Source of the DNA: Paraniabella defluvii
GTDB taxonomy: Bacteria > Bacteroidota > Bacteroidia > Chitinophagales > Chitinophagaceae
Direction: 5' to 3'
DNA length: 64,000 bases
Assembly (NCBI GenBank): GCA_019316985.1
Contig: CP079215.1
Span: 4,588,001 to 4,652,000 of the forward strand
The notes beneath the pieces are model-generated. The model worked only from the letters and a program-made list of their open reading frames with translations, did no database searches and was not told where the DNA came from. Every line of letters starts with the position of its first letter. The first letter of the stretch is position 1. The position numbers and the translations under genes were made by a program. This document shows positions 11,541 through 20,509 of the stretch, piece after piece.

Positions 11541-11759
11541 TTAGTGAGCAGCTTTAACTGAATCTACAGTAGCAGCAGCAGCTGAATCTACAGTAGCAGC
11601 AGCTGAATCGATAGAAGATTTAGCTGAATCAGCGATAGCTTCAACCTGAGTATTTAAAGAATCTGCAGTAGCTTCTGCTGCTTCTTCAGTTTTAGTTTCA
11701 GCACTGTTACAAGCTGCGAAAGATACAGCGATCAAAGCAATTGCGAAGAATTTTTTCAT
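11541..11759 (-). CDS. Small alanine/serine-rich lipoprotein
   Basis: A 72-residue lipoprotein precursor. The signal peptide MKKFFAIALIAVSFAAC gives a lipobox cysteine at position 17. The mature part is low complexity, with repeated units of the form ADS, DSAAA and TVDS spaced about 7-11 residues apart. This suggests a short amphipathic helix or coiled coil, loosely like Lpp-type surface lipoproteins. It is intact, has its own terminator, and lies downstream of the suf operon on the same strand after a 135-base gap. Its function is unknown. Its DNA is itself a short GCAGCAGC-rich repeat. Confidence 0.75.
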   Translation of the reverse strand: MKKFFAIALIAVSFAACNSAETKTEEAAEATADSLNTQVEAIADSAKSSIDSAAATVDSAAAATVDSVKAAH

Positions 11760-11894
11760 GATTGTCTTTTTTGTTTTAAAATTATAATTTGAAGATTAAT
11801 ACCAAAAAGACAAAGAGGTAACCCAAAAAAGAAGAATTTTCTAAAATTTTTTAAACTGATAATGAGCTTATTAGGAATTAAATTAAAAAATATA

Positions 11895-12362
11895 TCATTT
11901 TTTCTCTAAAAACTCGGGAATCAATGCGTCAAAAATGGTTTTTGATGCTTCATTTTCGCTTACGAGGTCGTGCAAAGTGATGCGTTCGAGCAAATTATTT
12001 ACGGTCATTTGTATCATTTGCCACAGTGAGCGCGACGAGCAATCTACTGAGTTGGTGCAAAAGCGCATTACAGCACCGTTTTCGTCAGTAAATTCTTTAT
12101 CAAGCGGTGTTCCCAGGGCCTCCAGCACTTGTTTAATTACTATCTCATTGGCAGGTTTAGCCAAAACATAGCCGCCCTTATTGCCAGGCGTGCTGCGAAT
12201 GAGGTTAGACATGCGGAGCAGCCTGGTTAATTTTGCTATATAATGTTGACTCAGCTGCTCTGTTTCGCTCAGCTGCGGTATACTCATTCCATCGCGGTCT
12301 TTACAAGACCCTATGCGAATTAAGATTCTTAAGCCGTATTCTTCCTGTGCAGTAATTTTCAT
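11895..12362 (-). CDS. Rrf2-family transcriptional regulator of the suf operon
   Basis: An intact 155-residue winged-helix regulator of the Rrf2/IscR family, which senses Fe-S or redox state and controls Fe-S biogenesis genes. The N-terminus MKITAQEEYGLRILIRI and the wing STPGNKGGYVLAKP are diagnostic. Two cysteines in CTNSVDC (about residues 102-108) fall in the IscR cluster-binding loop. The third canonical cysteine is replaced by serine (CSSRSLW gives one further Cys nearby), so the cluster type is uncertain. It is the last gene of the suf operon, 9 bases after the restored DUF59 stop. The perfect palindrome at 18237-18256 in front of sufB is its obvious candidate operator. Confidence 0.9.
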   Translation of the reverse strand: MKITAQEEYGLRILIRIGSCKDRDGMSIPQLSETEQLSQHYIAKLTRLLRMSNLIRSTPGNKGGYVLAKPANEIVIKQVLEALGTPLDKEFTDENGAVMRFCTNSVDCSSRSLWQMIQMTVNNLLERITLHDLVSENEASKTIFDALIPEFLEKK

Positions 12363-12371
12363 ATAGAGTAT

Positions 12372-12682
12372 TTACATAAAGCCAAGTTCCAGCTGAGCTA
12401 CTTCGCTCATCATCGATTTATTCCATGGGGATCCCAGGTTACTGTTACCAATACATCGCTTACGCCCTCCACAGCTCTCACTTTTTCGTCTACTTCTAAT
12501 GGAAGCGATTGGGCGGCAGGGCACCCGGGAGCGGTAAGCGTCATCAAAACAAAAACATTTCCACCCTCGTTCACTTCCACCTTATAAATAAGCCCCAGCT
12601 CATAAATGTTCACCGGCAACTCGGGATCGAAAATAGTTTTAATTACCTCGATGACTCTTTCTTTTATTTCTTCTTCATTCAT
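12372..12682 (-). CDS. DUF59/MIP18-family Fe-S assembly factor (SufT-like), frameshifted at the end
   Basis: Small MIP18/PaaD-family protein that helps deliver Fe-S clusters, here inside the suf operon. The family core FDPELPVNIYELGLIYKV and TLTAPGCPAAQSLP (conserved Cys) is present. As read it stops after DPHGINR. One missing base in the CCC stretch near 12428, once restored, gives WDPPWNKSMMSEVAQLELGFM and a stop at 12372-12374, which is the standard family ending. The restored length is about 104 residues. It lies 54 bases after sufE and 9 bases before the Rrf2 gene. Confidence 0.9.
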
Positions 12683-12736
12683 TTGAGTTCAACTTTAATA
12701 TTTCAGATCAGCGGTTTGATGTTACACATTTAAATA

Positions 12737-13171
12737 TCAAGCATCAAACTTTATGCTCTTAAACGCTAAGGCATAGTTCTTCATTTGTCTTACCATCGCC
12801 AGCAGCCCATTGGAGCGGGTTTGTGCCAGGTGGCTAGTCATGCCAATCTTATTAATGAAGTCCATATTAGCATTTAGTATCTCATCGGGCGTATGTCCGC
12901 TTAATACGCGAATGAGCATGCTGATCAGCCCTTTTACAATTACTGCATCACTCTCAGCCTGGTAATACACGTTCCCGTCCCGGTAGTCTGCAACAAGCCA
13001 TACGGTAGACTGACAGCCTTTTACTTTGTTCTCTTCTTTTTTATATTCGTCGGGAAGTGGCGCGAGTTTTTTACCCAGGTCTATAATATATTCATACTTG
13101 TCGTCCCAGCTATCAAAAAGTGAAAACTCATCTATTATCTCTGCTTCCGTCTGTTCTATTGTATTTGCCAT
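12737..13171 (-). CDS. sufE: Cysteine desulfuration protein SufE
   Basis: SufE accepts persulfide sulfur from SufS and passes it to the SufBCD scaffold. The intact 144-residue protein has the acceptor-cysteine motif KVKGCQSTVWL (Cys about 53) and the family segments DLGKKLAPLPDEYK and GLISMLIRVLSGHTPDEIL. The start is 8 bases after the sufS stop, indicating one transcript and probably coupled translation. Confidence 0.95.
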   Translation of the reverse strand: MANTIEQTEAEIIDEFSLFDSWDDKYEYIIDLGKKLAPLPDEYKKEENKVKGCQSTVWLVADYRDGNVYYQAESDAVIVKGLISMLIRVLSGHTPDEILNANMDFINKIGMTSHLAQTRSNGLLAMVRQMKNYALAFKSIKFDA

Positions 13172-13179
13172 TTTCTAAC

Positions 13180-14426
13180 TTACCTTAAAATTTTTACTGC
13201 TTTTGCTAGCCCCTCTGCCAATTTATCCACCTCTTCTATTGTATTATACAAGGCAAAAGACGCACGGATAGTGCCGGGCACACAAAAACGGTTCATCAAA
13301 GGTTCTGCACAATGATGTCCTGTTCTAACGGCAATTCCTTTATTATCTAATAATATGCCTACGTCCTGCGGATGCACACCGCTGATCACAAAAGAAAGCA
13401 CACTTACTTTATGGTCGTTATCACCGATAATCTGAAGACCATCAATGCTTCTCAGTCTTTCAGTGGCATGGTTCAGCAACAGGTCTTCATGTCTTCGGAT
13501 ATTGTCTTTTCCAATTTTATTAATATAATCTATTGCAGGCTTTAAAGCGATGGCATCGGCAATATTGGGCGTGCCTGCTTCAAATTTGTAGGGTAGCTCG
13601 TTGTAGGTGGTTTTTTCGAAAGTCACCTCTTTGATCATTTCACCGCCGCCCGCAAAAACAGGCATGGCGTCCAAAATGTCTTTTTGCCATATAAAATCCC
13701 CATACCCGTAGGGCCCAGCAATTTGTGCGAGGAAAACACGAAAAAATCACAATCAAGGTCCTGCACGTCTATGTCGAGGTGCATAGTGCTTTGCGCGCCG
13801 TCAATTAATACCACAGCGCCTATTTCGTGTGCCAGTTGAATGATCTCCTTAACAGGGTTTACGGTTCCCATTGCATTGGAAACATGATTCACTGCAACCA
13901 GCCTGGTGCGGTCATTCAGCAGCGTCCTGTATTCATCCATTAATAATTCGCCGCTATCATTTACGGGAATTACTTTCAGCCGGGCGTTATTCTGTTCGCA
14001 TATAATTTGCCAGGGAACAATATTGGAATGATGTTCCATCCCGGATATGATTACCTCATCTCCCGGTTTCAGATTTTGCCTGGCCCAGGTATAAGCTACC
14101 AGGTTGATGCCTTCAGTGGTGCCGCGGGTATAAATAATCTCTTCCCGGGAAGCGGCATTAATAAAGTCTTTAACTGCATCTCTTGTAGCTTCAAAGTCTG
14201 CAGTTGCTTCTTCCGCTAAGGAATGAATACCCCTGTGTACATTGGCGTTATTAAAACTATAGTAATGTACCAGCGCATCAATAACCGATTGTGGTTTCTG
14301 TGAAGTAGCAGCATTGTCTAAGTACACCAGCGGGTGTCCCTTTACTTCACGGTTGAGAATAGGAAAGTCTTTCCTTATAGCTGTTACATCAAAAGTATGT
14401 ATAGCATTTATAGTTGCTGTTTCCAT
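13180..14426 (-). CDS. sufS: Cysteine desulfurase SufS, frameshifted
   Basis: Group II PLP-dependent cysteine desulfurase supplying sulfur for Fe-S assembly. The N-terminal half shows YLDNAATSQKPQ, ANVHRGIHSLAEEAT, GMEHHSNIVPW, LIDGAQSTMH and the PLP lysine in FVFSSHKLLGPTGMG. The C-terminal half shows EAGTPNIADAIAL and the catalytic cysteine loop RTGHHCAEPLM. One base is missing near 13670, between YGKKTF and LDAMPVFAGGGEMI. The restored length is about 416 residues, slightly longer than E. coli SufS. It sits between sufD and sufE. Confidence 0.95.
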
Positions 14427-14504
14427 AACGACCGATTTTTTAATGTCATTAAAGCAGCATCAGGAAATATTCGACTTCTCTGTTCGGCTTAATGACAATT
14501 AAAT

Positions 14505-15808
14505 TTATAAATCCAGTTTCTTAACCACCAGCTCATTCACGAATGTTCTAACATTCTCATGCCTGATCCTGTCCAGTATGTCCAGGGCAAAGCCATGTAG
14601 CAGGAGAGAGGTAGCTGTTTTTTCTTCGATGCCACGTGAGCGCATATAAAACAGGGCATCTTCATCCAGGCTGCCAACCGTACAACCATGTGAGCATTTT
14701 ACATCATCGGCAAAAATTTCCAGCTGTGGTTTGGTGTTAACGCTGGCATTGTCAGATAATAAAATATTGCGGTTGCTCTGGTAGGCATTTGTTTTCTGAG
14801 CAATCTGGCGTACAAATATTTTACCGTTGAATACACCGGTTGAGCTACCGTTCAATACCCCTTTATACAATTCATTGCTCAGGCAATGCGGCTGTCGGTT
14901 ATCAACCACGGTATGGTTATCAATATGTGTTTGCTGATCTCCCAGGTACAAGCCAAACATATTAGCCTCGCAATACTCGGCAGACATTACCATATTGAGG
15001 TTATTGCGGATTAATCCGCCATTTAAAGAAACCGTCACCACATTCGCCACACTTTTACCTACCTGGTGTACGTGAGTGGTGCTTACTACCTTGGAGTTTG
15101 GCTCATCGTTCTGTATCTTGTAAAGATCAAGGACGGCATCTTTTCTACCACCAGTTCAATAACCTGGTTGGTAAAGCTTTCATCTGCACCGATTGTTACA
15201 AATGTTTCCACAATTTGTACTTGTGCATTTTCGGCCACATGAACCAGGCTTCTGGGCTGGGCGAAAATATTACCCTTGCGGGCATCTGTAATATTATACA
15301 GGTAAATAGGATGGCTGGCTGCTTTGCTTCTGAATACATGTACAAATACACCTTCCTGTATAAAAGCCGTATTCAATGCATTGATGCCATCTTTGTGATA
15401 GGAGGCACTATGCCCTAAATGTTCTTTTACAATTGGGCCATATTGGGTATGGATAGCCGCCGCCTGCAGCGAGGTGATCTCCAACTCTTCAGATCTTGTA
15501 TGGGACAACTCAGGATGAAAATGGCCATTGATGAATACGATCAGGTTGGCTTCCTCATGACCGGGCAGCTGTAACTTTTCAAGGTCAGCCGCAGTAAATG
15601 ATTGTTCTTTAAGATCGGTCGTAAAATGATAATCTTTTCCAAAAAAATCATTGATGCGTGTATATTTCCACTCCTCGTGTTTCACCGTAGGAATGCCCGT
15701 TTGTTCAAATTCGGAGAACGCCTCATCCCGCATAGCTTTAATATGATTATCTACAGGGTTGGCCTGAAGCTGTTCGAAACGTTCTTTAAAATAAGTAATT
15801 GTGTCCAT
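14505..15808 (-). CDS. sufD: Fe-S cluster assembly protein SufD, frameshifted
   Basis: SufD partners with SufB and SufC in the Fe-S scaffold. The N-terminal part (MDTITYFKERFEQLQANP) contains GIPTVKHEEWKYTRINDFF. The C-terminal part shows the beta-helix and the conserved KCSHGCTVGSLDEDALFYMRSRG. A break lies near 15085, between IFTRYR and the following region (IQNDEPNSKVVSTTHVHQVG). The restored length is about 435 residues. A 130-base gap to sufC holds an octamer repeat, and a 78-base gap to sufS holds a 9-bp inverted repeat (14444-14452 with 14489-14497). Confidence 0.93.
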
Positions 15809-15816
15809 TAATATGT

Positions 15817-15864
15817 TAATGTGATGATGTGATAATTTGATAATTTGCTGATGTGCTAATGAAT
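15817..15864. repeat. Degenerate octamer tandem repeat in the sufC-sufD gap
   Basis: Six consecutive 8-nt units fit TRATKTGM: TAATGTGA, TGATGTGA, TAATTTGA, TAATTTGC, TGATGTGC, TAATGAAT. The array lies between two genes of one operon and begins nine bases upstream of the sufD start codon. Confidence 0.7.
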
Positions 15865-15938
15865 TGTCATTTCTGAAATTTGCATAAGCGATTGGCTGCT
15901 AGCACATGAGCCGATTGGCTTATTATACTAAAGCACTC

Positions 15939-16672
15939 TTAATAAAATCGTACCCCTTTCTCTTCCAGCTCGTAGGCCAGCTCTTTTGTACCCGATTTTA
16001 CGATTTGGCCATTGTATAATACGTGCACAAAATCAGGAACGATATAATCCAGCAAACGCTGGTAGTGGGTAATTACCAGGATACCGTTTTCCGATGTACG
16101 TAACTTATTTACACCATTGGCTACGATCCTGATTGCATCAATATCCAAACCTGAATCTGTTTCATCCAATATGGCTAACTTAGGTTCGAGCATCGCCATC
16201 TGGAAGATCTCATTACGTTTTTTCTCACCTCCCGAAAAGCCTTCATTTAAAGAGCGGCTCAGCATCACCTGGTCAATTTCTACCAATGCCATTTTCTCTT
16301 TCATTTTTTTCAGGAAAGAAACCGCATCCAGCTCTTCTTCACCCCGATACTTACGTACCTCGTTTACGGCAGTTTTCATGAAATTGGTAGTGCTTAAACC
16401 CGGAATTTCAACAGGATACTGAAAACTCAGAAATACCCCTTCGCCGGCGCGCTCCTCAGGCGCCAGTTCCAGCAGGTCTTTCCTAGAAACTCCACTGATC
16501 CGCCTAAGACCTCATAATCTGCTTTTCCTGCTAATACTGAAGCCAGGGTACTTTTACCCGATCCATTGGGCCCCATAATGGCATGTACTTCACCGGGGTT
16601 TATTTGTAAATTGATACCTTTTAATATTTCTCTATCTTCAATACCTGCTCTTAGGTTGTTTATCTTCAGCAT
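15939..16672 (-). CDS. sufC: Fe-S assembly ATPase SufC, frameshifted
   Basis: ABC-type ATPase that drives the SufBCD scaffold. Walker A is [11 protein letters not shown] (about residues 35-45), the signature [15 protein letters not shown], Walker B with D-loop [17 protein letters not shown], and the H-loop [12 protein letters not shown]. One base is missing in the AAA run near 16482. Restoring it gives [20 protein letters not shown] and joins the two pieces into about 245 residues, the normal length. It follows sufB by 63 bases. Confidence 0.95.
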
Positions 16673-16735
16673 TTTATAACTTATTTGTAAATTTTTGTTT
16701 TAGTTTTAATCAGCGAGTGTTATCTCAATTTTATA

Positions 16736-18219
16736 TTAACCTACACTTCCTTCAAGACTGATAGCCAGTAATTTTTGCGCTTCTACCGCAAATTCCATGG
16801 GTAATTGGTTCATTACTTCTTTAGCAAAACCATTTATAATCAGGGCTACTGCAGTTTCGGTATCAATACCGCGCTGGTTGCAATAAAAGATCTGGTCTTC
16901 ACCGATTTTTGAGGTAGTGGCTTCGTGTTCTACCATGCCCGTGCTGTTTTTCACCTCGATATAAGGGAAGGTATGAGCGCCGCATTTATCACCCAGTAGT
17001 AAAGAATCGCATTGGGAGAAGTTACGCGCATTGGCTGCGTTTTTACCCACTCTCACTAATCCCCGGTAGCTATTATTGCTGTAACCGGCTGATATTCCTT
17101 TGCTTACGATACGGCTTCTCGTATTTTTCCCGATATGCAACATCTTGGTACCGGTGTCTGCCTGCTGATAGTTATTGGTAACTGCTACAGAGTAGAATTC
17201 ACCGGTAGAATGATCACCCTGAAGAATAACGCTGGGATACTTCCAGGTAATTGAAGAACCGGTTTCTACCTGTGTCCAGCTTATTTTAGAATTAACTCCT
17301 TTACAAATACCGCGCTTGGTTACGAAGTTGTAGATACCGCCTTTTCCTTCTTTATCGCCGGGGTACCAGTTTTGCACAGTAGAGTACTTCACTTCTGCAT
17401 TATCTAAAGCAACAATTTCAACAACCGCTGCATGTAATTGATTTTCATCTCTCATTGGTGCAGTGCAGCCTTCCAGGTAGCTTACATAAGCTCCTTCTTC
17501 GGCAACAATTAAGGTACGCTCAAACTGCCCGGTATTTTCTGCGTTGATACGGAAATAAGTGGAGAGTTCCATAGGACTGCGAACACCTTTTGGAATAAAG
17601 CAGAAAGAGCCATCGCTGAATACTGCGGAGTTCAACGCCGAAAAGTAATTGTCCGTAACCGGAACCACACTACCTAAGTACTGGCGCACCAAATCCGGAT
17701 GCTCCTGTATCGCTTCGCTCATGGAGCAGAAAATAATACCCAGTTCAGCCAGCTGCTCTTTAAAAGAGGTACCGATAGACACACTATCAATAACGGCATC
17801 TACCGCTACGCCTGTCAGGCGTTTTTGCTCTTCCAGCGAAATACCCAACTTTTCAAAGGTTTTGATCAGTTCCGGGTCAACCTCGTCCAGGCTGTTAGGC
17901 TTTACTTTTGCTTGGGCGCAGAATAATAAATCACATCCTGGTAGTTGATAGGCGGAAAAGTAACATTGGCCCAGTTAGGCTCTTTCATTTTAAGCCATTG
18001 CGCATAGGCTTTTAACCGCCACTCCAGCATCCATTCAGGTTCGTTTTTCTTCGCTGAAATAAAACGTACTATATCTTCGCTTAACCCTTTCGGGGCCGAT
18101 TCTGATTCTATTTCTGTTACAAAACCATATTTATATTCGCTGTTTACATGGCTTTCGATCGGATCAAATTCAACCTCCGTGGTTTCGGGCTTTATTAATT
18201 GGTCTGTATCTGTGTTCAT
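16736..18219 (-). CDS. sufB: Fe-S cluster assembly protein SufB, frameshifted
   Basis: SufB is the main scaffold subunit on which the cluster forms. The N-terminal piece ([20 protein letters not shown]) ends in [15 protein letters not shown]. One missing A in the AAAA run near 17913, once restored, continues it as [22 protein letters not shown], and the rest shows [32 protein letters not shown] and [12 protein letters not shown]-like text. The restored length is about 495 residues, typical of bacterial SufB. It is the first gene of the suf operon. A TACCTTTG box ends only four bases before the ATG, so the transcript may be nearly leaderless. The palindromic operator lies just upstream. Confidence 0.95.
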
Positions 18220-18223
18220 TTCG

Positions 18224-18256
18224 CAAAGGTAGGCTATTTATACTAAAAAGTATAAA
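18224..18256 (-). promoter_or_regulatory. suf operon promoter with overlapping perfect palindrome
   Basis: The minus strand carries TACCTTTG (18224-18231), a TAnnTTTG -7 box. Six bases upstream is a perfect 20-bp inverted repeat (18237-18256): arms TTTATACT and AGTATAAA around 4 nt. It fills the space between the -7 and -33 positions, where a bound repressor would block RNA polymerase. No TTG is seen at -33. An Rrf2 regulator is encoded at the operon's end. Confidence 0.6.
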
Positions 18257-19027
18257 TGAAATGGGCGGCAATTCTATAAATTTTATGAATAAAGCTATCG
18301 ATAGCAGTGATAGCATTTAAGCCTTTTACAGTGTTATTACAAAGTAAACGGTAACAGCCGCGTCAAGCGAAACAGATCTTCCGTTCTTTAAAATATCCAC
18401 ACTGCATATTATATGCTCTTTTGGGGTAGGCAGGTTTATCGATGAATATTCGTTGGCCGGGTAGGAGATGCAGGGTTACGGGAGGGAATATCACATTCCG
18501 GTAAGAAGAAAAGCTAATACAAAACTGAATTCTAAATATGGCGGTATAATCGCTCTGTTCTTTTACCGTTTGAGTCAACATTGAAACGGGAATCCGGAAT
18601 GATCGGGAAATAAATACACCTGCATCTTTTGTATAGTACCCTTTAAGGAAGAAAATAAGAGGTTATGTAAAATAAGGCGGCAATAACCTATTTTTATATA
18701 ATGCTTGAATTTATCCTTATCCTGGTGGTGATACTGGCTATGGCTGGTTTTTCGATGAACAAGAAAAAGTAACTTATGGCAGGCGTTGGTTTGTAAAATA
18801 CTCAATCTGCCGTTATACTTATAGCAGCTTTCCACGTAATATCTCGAACTATCCTATGGATCCGGGCAGTAGTTTGCGTTTCTATTCATTTTTAATGCAG
18901 CAAAAATATTATGCATCGTTGTTGCGGGTTATTAAAAAGTAGATAACTATTTTATATGTAATGATGCAGGAATGATCTATTTATAACCTAACAGCCCGCT
19001 CTTGGCTTAATAATTGTCTTGAAATTA
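18257..19027 (+). other. Unassigned stretch, possibly a frameshifted coding region
   Basis: No recognisable gene. Plus-strand frames with protein-like composition alternate: about 18466-18584 (GYGREYHIPVRRKANTKLNS in its middle) and 18709-18942 (77 codons, ending SSLRFYSFLMQQKYYASLLR then VIKK and TAG). They could be pieces of one frameshifted protein, but I recognise no family and see no secure start. The minus-strand frames here look random. Confidence 0.3.
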
Positions 19028-19044
19028 TTTTTAACCGTTAAAAA
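19028..19044. promoter_or_regulatory. Perfect palindrome just upstream of the EncFtn gene
   Basis: Arms TTTTTAAC and GTTAAAAA are exact inverted repeats around one C. The site ends nine bases before the ATG. It could be an operator for an iron or redox regulator, or a leader hairpin. Confidence 0.4.
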
Positions 19045-19053
19045 TCGAAAACT

Positions 19054-19369
19054 ATGGGATTTGATCAGTATCATGAACCCCGGAAGAGCTATCGCAACCG
19101 GTAAGAACATTTGCAAGAATGATTCAGTCGTTAATTGAAGAAGCTGAGGCTATAGATTGGTATGAGCAGCGGATTCATGTAGAAAAAGACAGGGAGGCAA
19201 AAAAATAATGAAGCAGGCGCAGAAAGAAGAGTTTATTCATTTTGCAATGGATCTTGAGTTCCTGTTACGGAAGAAAGAAGACTGGCGTATTATTATGAAA
19301 AACGTATTGTTTAAGCCGGGTGATATTGTAGAAAATGGTGAGAAGGCCGAAGAAAAGGTAGAAGAATAA
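19054..19369 (+). CDS. EncFtn-like (encapsulated-ferritin family) protein, two frameshifts
   Basis: Adding one C after GAACCCC (19055-19090) and one A to the seven-A run at 19199-19205 gives an uninterrupted protein of 105 residues starting MGFDQYHEPPEELSQPVRTF. It has the EncFtn pattern SLIEEAEAIDWYEQR...EEFIHFAMDLEFLLR. The R. rubrum EncFtn ferroxidase residues Glu32, Glu34, Trp38, Glu62 and His65, as I recall them, map to Glu30, Glu32, Trp36, Glu60 and His63 with a constant offset of two. EncFtn proteins oxidise Fe(II) and normally sit inside an encapsulin shell encoded next door. Here no encapsulin gene flanks it, and the acidic tail (EKAEEKVEE) shows no obvious cargo-loading peptide. The palindrome 19028-19044 precedes it. 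The family call is strong; encapsulation is unproven. Confidence 0.82.
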
Positions 19370-19458
19370 AGGTTGTGGTTGGTTTTATGATAGTATATGC
19401 AATTGGAGTGGGGGTAGTTTGCTGATAAGCGATTACACCGATATACCGGGCATGAGAT

Positions 19459-19875
19459 TTATTTTTTAGAAGTGCGCATGGCCTTTACTTTTTTTACAGC
19501 GTCATCTTTCAAAAGTTGGGCATACTTGCTCGTTTCCACGCCATAGAGGGCAATCTTTCCGTCTTTATCGGCATGCACGCCAAAGCCATACCGTTTGGTA
19601 AGAGGAGAGGCCCGCAGGCAAGGTTGCCCTTTTGAGAAAAAATGCCTCCCTGGCAGCTTTGTATTCTGATGGGGTAAGATCGTTACGCCGGGCGTATACC
19701 TGGAACAGTACATCATCTGAAGTAAATTGATAGGGTGTTTCGCTATCAGTTCATATTGTAGCTGTGCCACTGTTTTAACATCGCCTTTTGAGGCAGGAAC
19801 CTCTGCCGCTGCTACCGGGCAGTCTTCGGCTACTTCAATCAGGGTATCGAAGTAATTGGTGGTATGCTGTTTCAT
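19459..19875 (-). CDS. DUF6157-family protein, two compensating frameshifts
   Basis: Conserved protein of unknown function. The N-terminus MKQHTTNYFDTLIEVAEDCP and the C-terminal block PCLRASPLTKRYGFGVHADK are family hallmarks, as is the ending VKAMRTSKK. Between about 19640 and 19735 the as-read text (HPINLLQMMYCSRYTPGV) differs from the family. Shifting frame there gives SDDVLFQVYARRNDLTPSEY and KAAREAFF, so two or more missing bases are inferred and the overall frame is regained. Length is about 139 residues. It is convergent with the EncFtn gene. Confidence 0.8.
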   Translation of the reverse strand: MKQHTTNYFDTLIEVAEDCPVAAAEVPASKGDVKTVAQLQYELIAKHPINLLQMMYCSRYTPGVTILPHQNTKLPGRHFFSKGQPCLRASPLTKRYGFGVHADKDGKIALYGVETSKYAQLLKDDAVKKVKAMRTSKK

Positions 19876-19897
19876 ACAATGTTTTTGAAAAGTAACT

Positions 19898-20346
19898 CTA
19901 AATTAATCTCATTTCAGTTAAGATAGGTTTGAAGCCCGCCTTCTCGTATGCTTTGATAGCACTGGTGTTTTCACTATATACCTGTAAACGTATTTCGGAT
20001 AATTCATTATCGTTTGCCCATTGCTTCAATGCATCAATGATGAGACTGTTCACACCTTTGCCACGAAATGCCGGATGCACGTACATAAATCCTAAAAAGC
20101 ATAGGCGTTGTAATTATTATAAGGCTTGCCGTTTAAAACCCGGGCCGAACCGCTTCCTATAATAGTTCCCTTGTTTTCAGCTACAACAATAATGCAATCA
20201 TCGCGGTTAAGCATGGCTTTAATATCGTAGTAATGGAAACGCTCCGTTTTCATAGACGGATCAAACGGTCGTTCAGCTTCAATAATTCCCTGTTCAAATT
20301 GCAGGAGTACCTCGAGGTCTTCTAAGCGGGCTTTTCTTATTTGCAT
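19898..20346 (-). CDS. GNAT-family N-acetyltransferase, frameshifted
   Basis: Acetyl-CoA-dependent N-acetyltransferase of the GNAT fold; substrate unknown. The N-terminal half is MQIRKARLEDLEVLLQFEQG with IIVVAENKGTIIGSGSARVL. A missing T in the TTTTT run near 20093 breaks AFLGFMYV. The C-terminal half holds the acetyl-CoA loop VHPAFRGKGVNSLII (pattern R/Q-x-x-G-x-G/A) and the NTSAIKAYEKAGFKP motif B. The restored length is about 149 residues. It is 22 bases upstream of the DUF6157 gene on the same strand, a likely operon. Confidence 0.88.
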
Positions 20347-20509
20347 CGTTCTAAAAAATGGTTCGGGGATGAAGGTATAAAAAGATGACGGAACCGTATC
20401 ATCTTAGTTCAAACAAAACCCATAAAGCGTTTCCAGGCGCAGGAAACCTCTGGAAGCCGGCAGAAAGGAGGTGTAGCGCATTGAATAGGATTGTAACAAA
20501 AAGTTGGTG

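Noticed and set aside
18709-19053. Possible encapsulin gene next to the EncFtn gene
   Set aside because: The translated text resembles no part of an encapsulin shell protein, and the downstream neighbour is a DUF6157 gene on the other strand.
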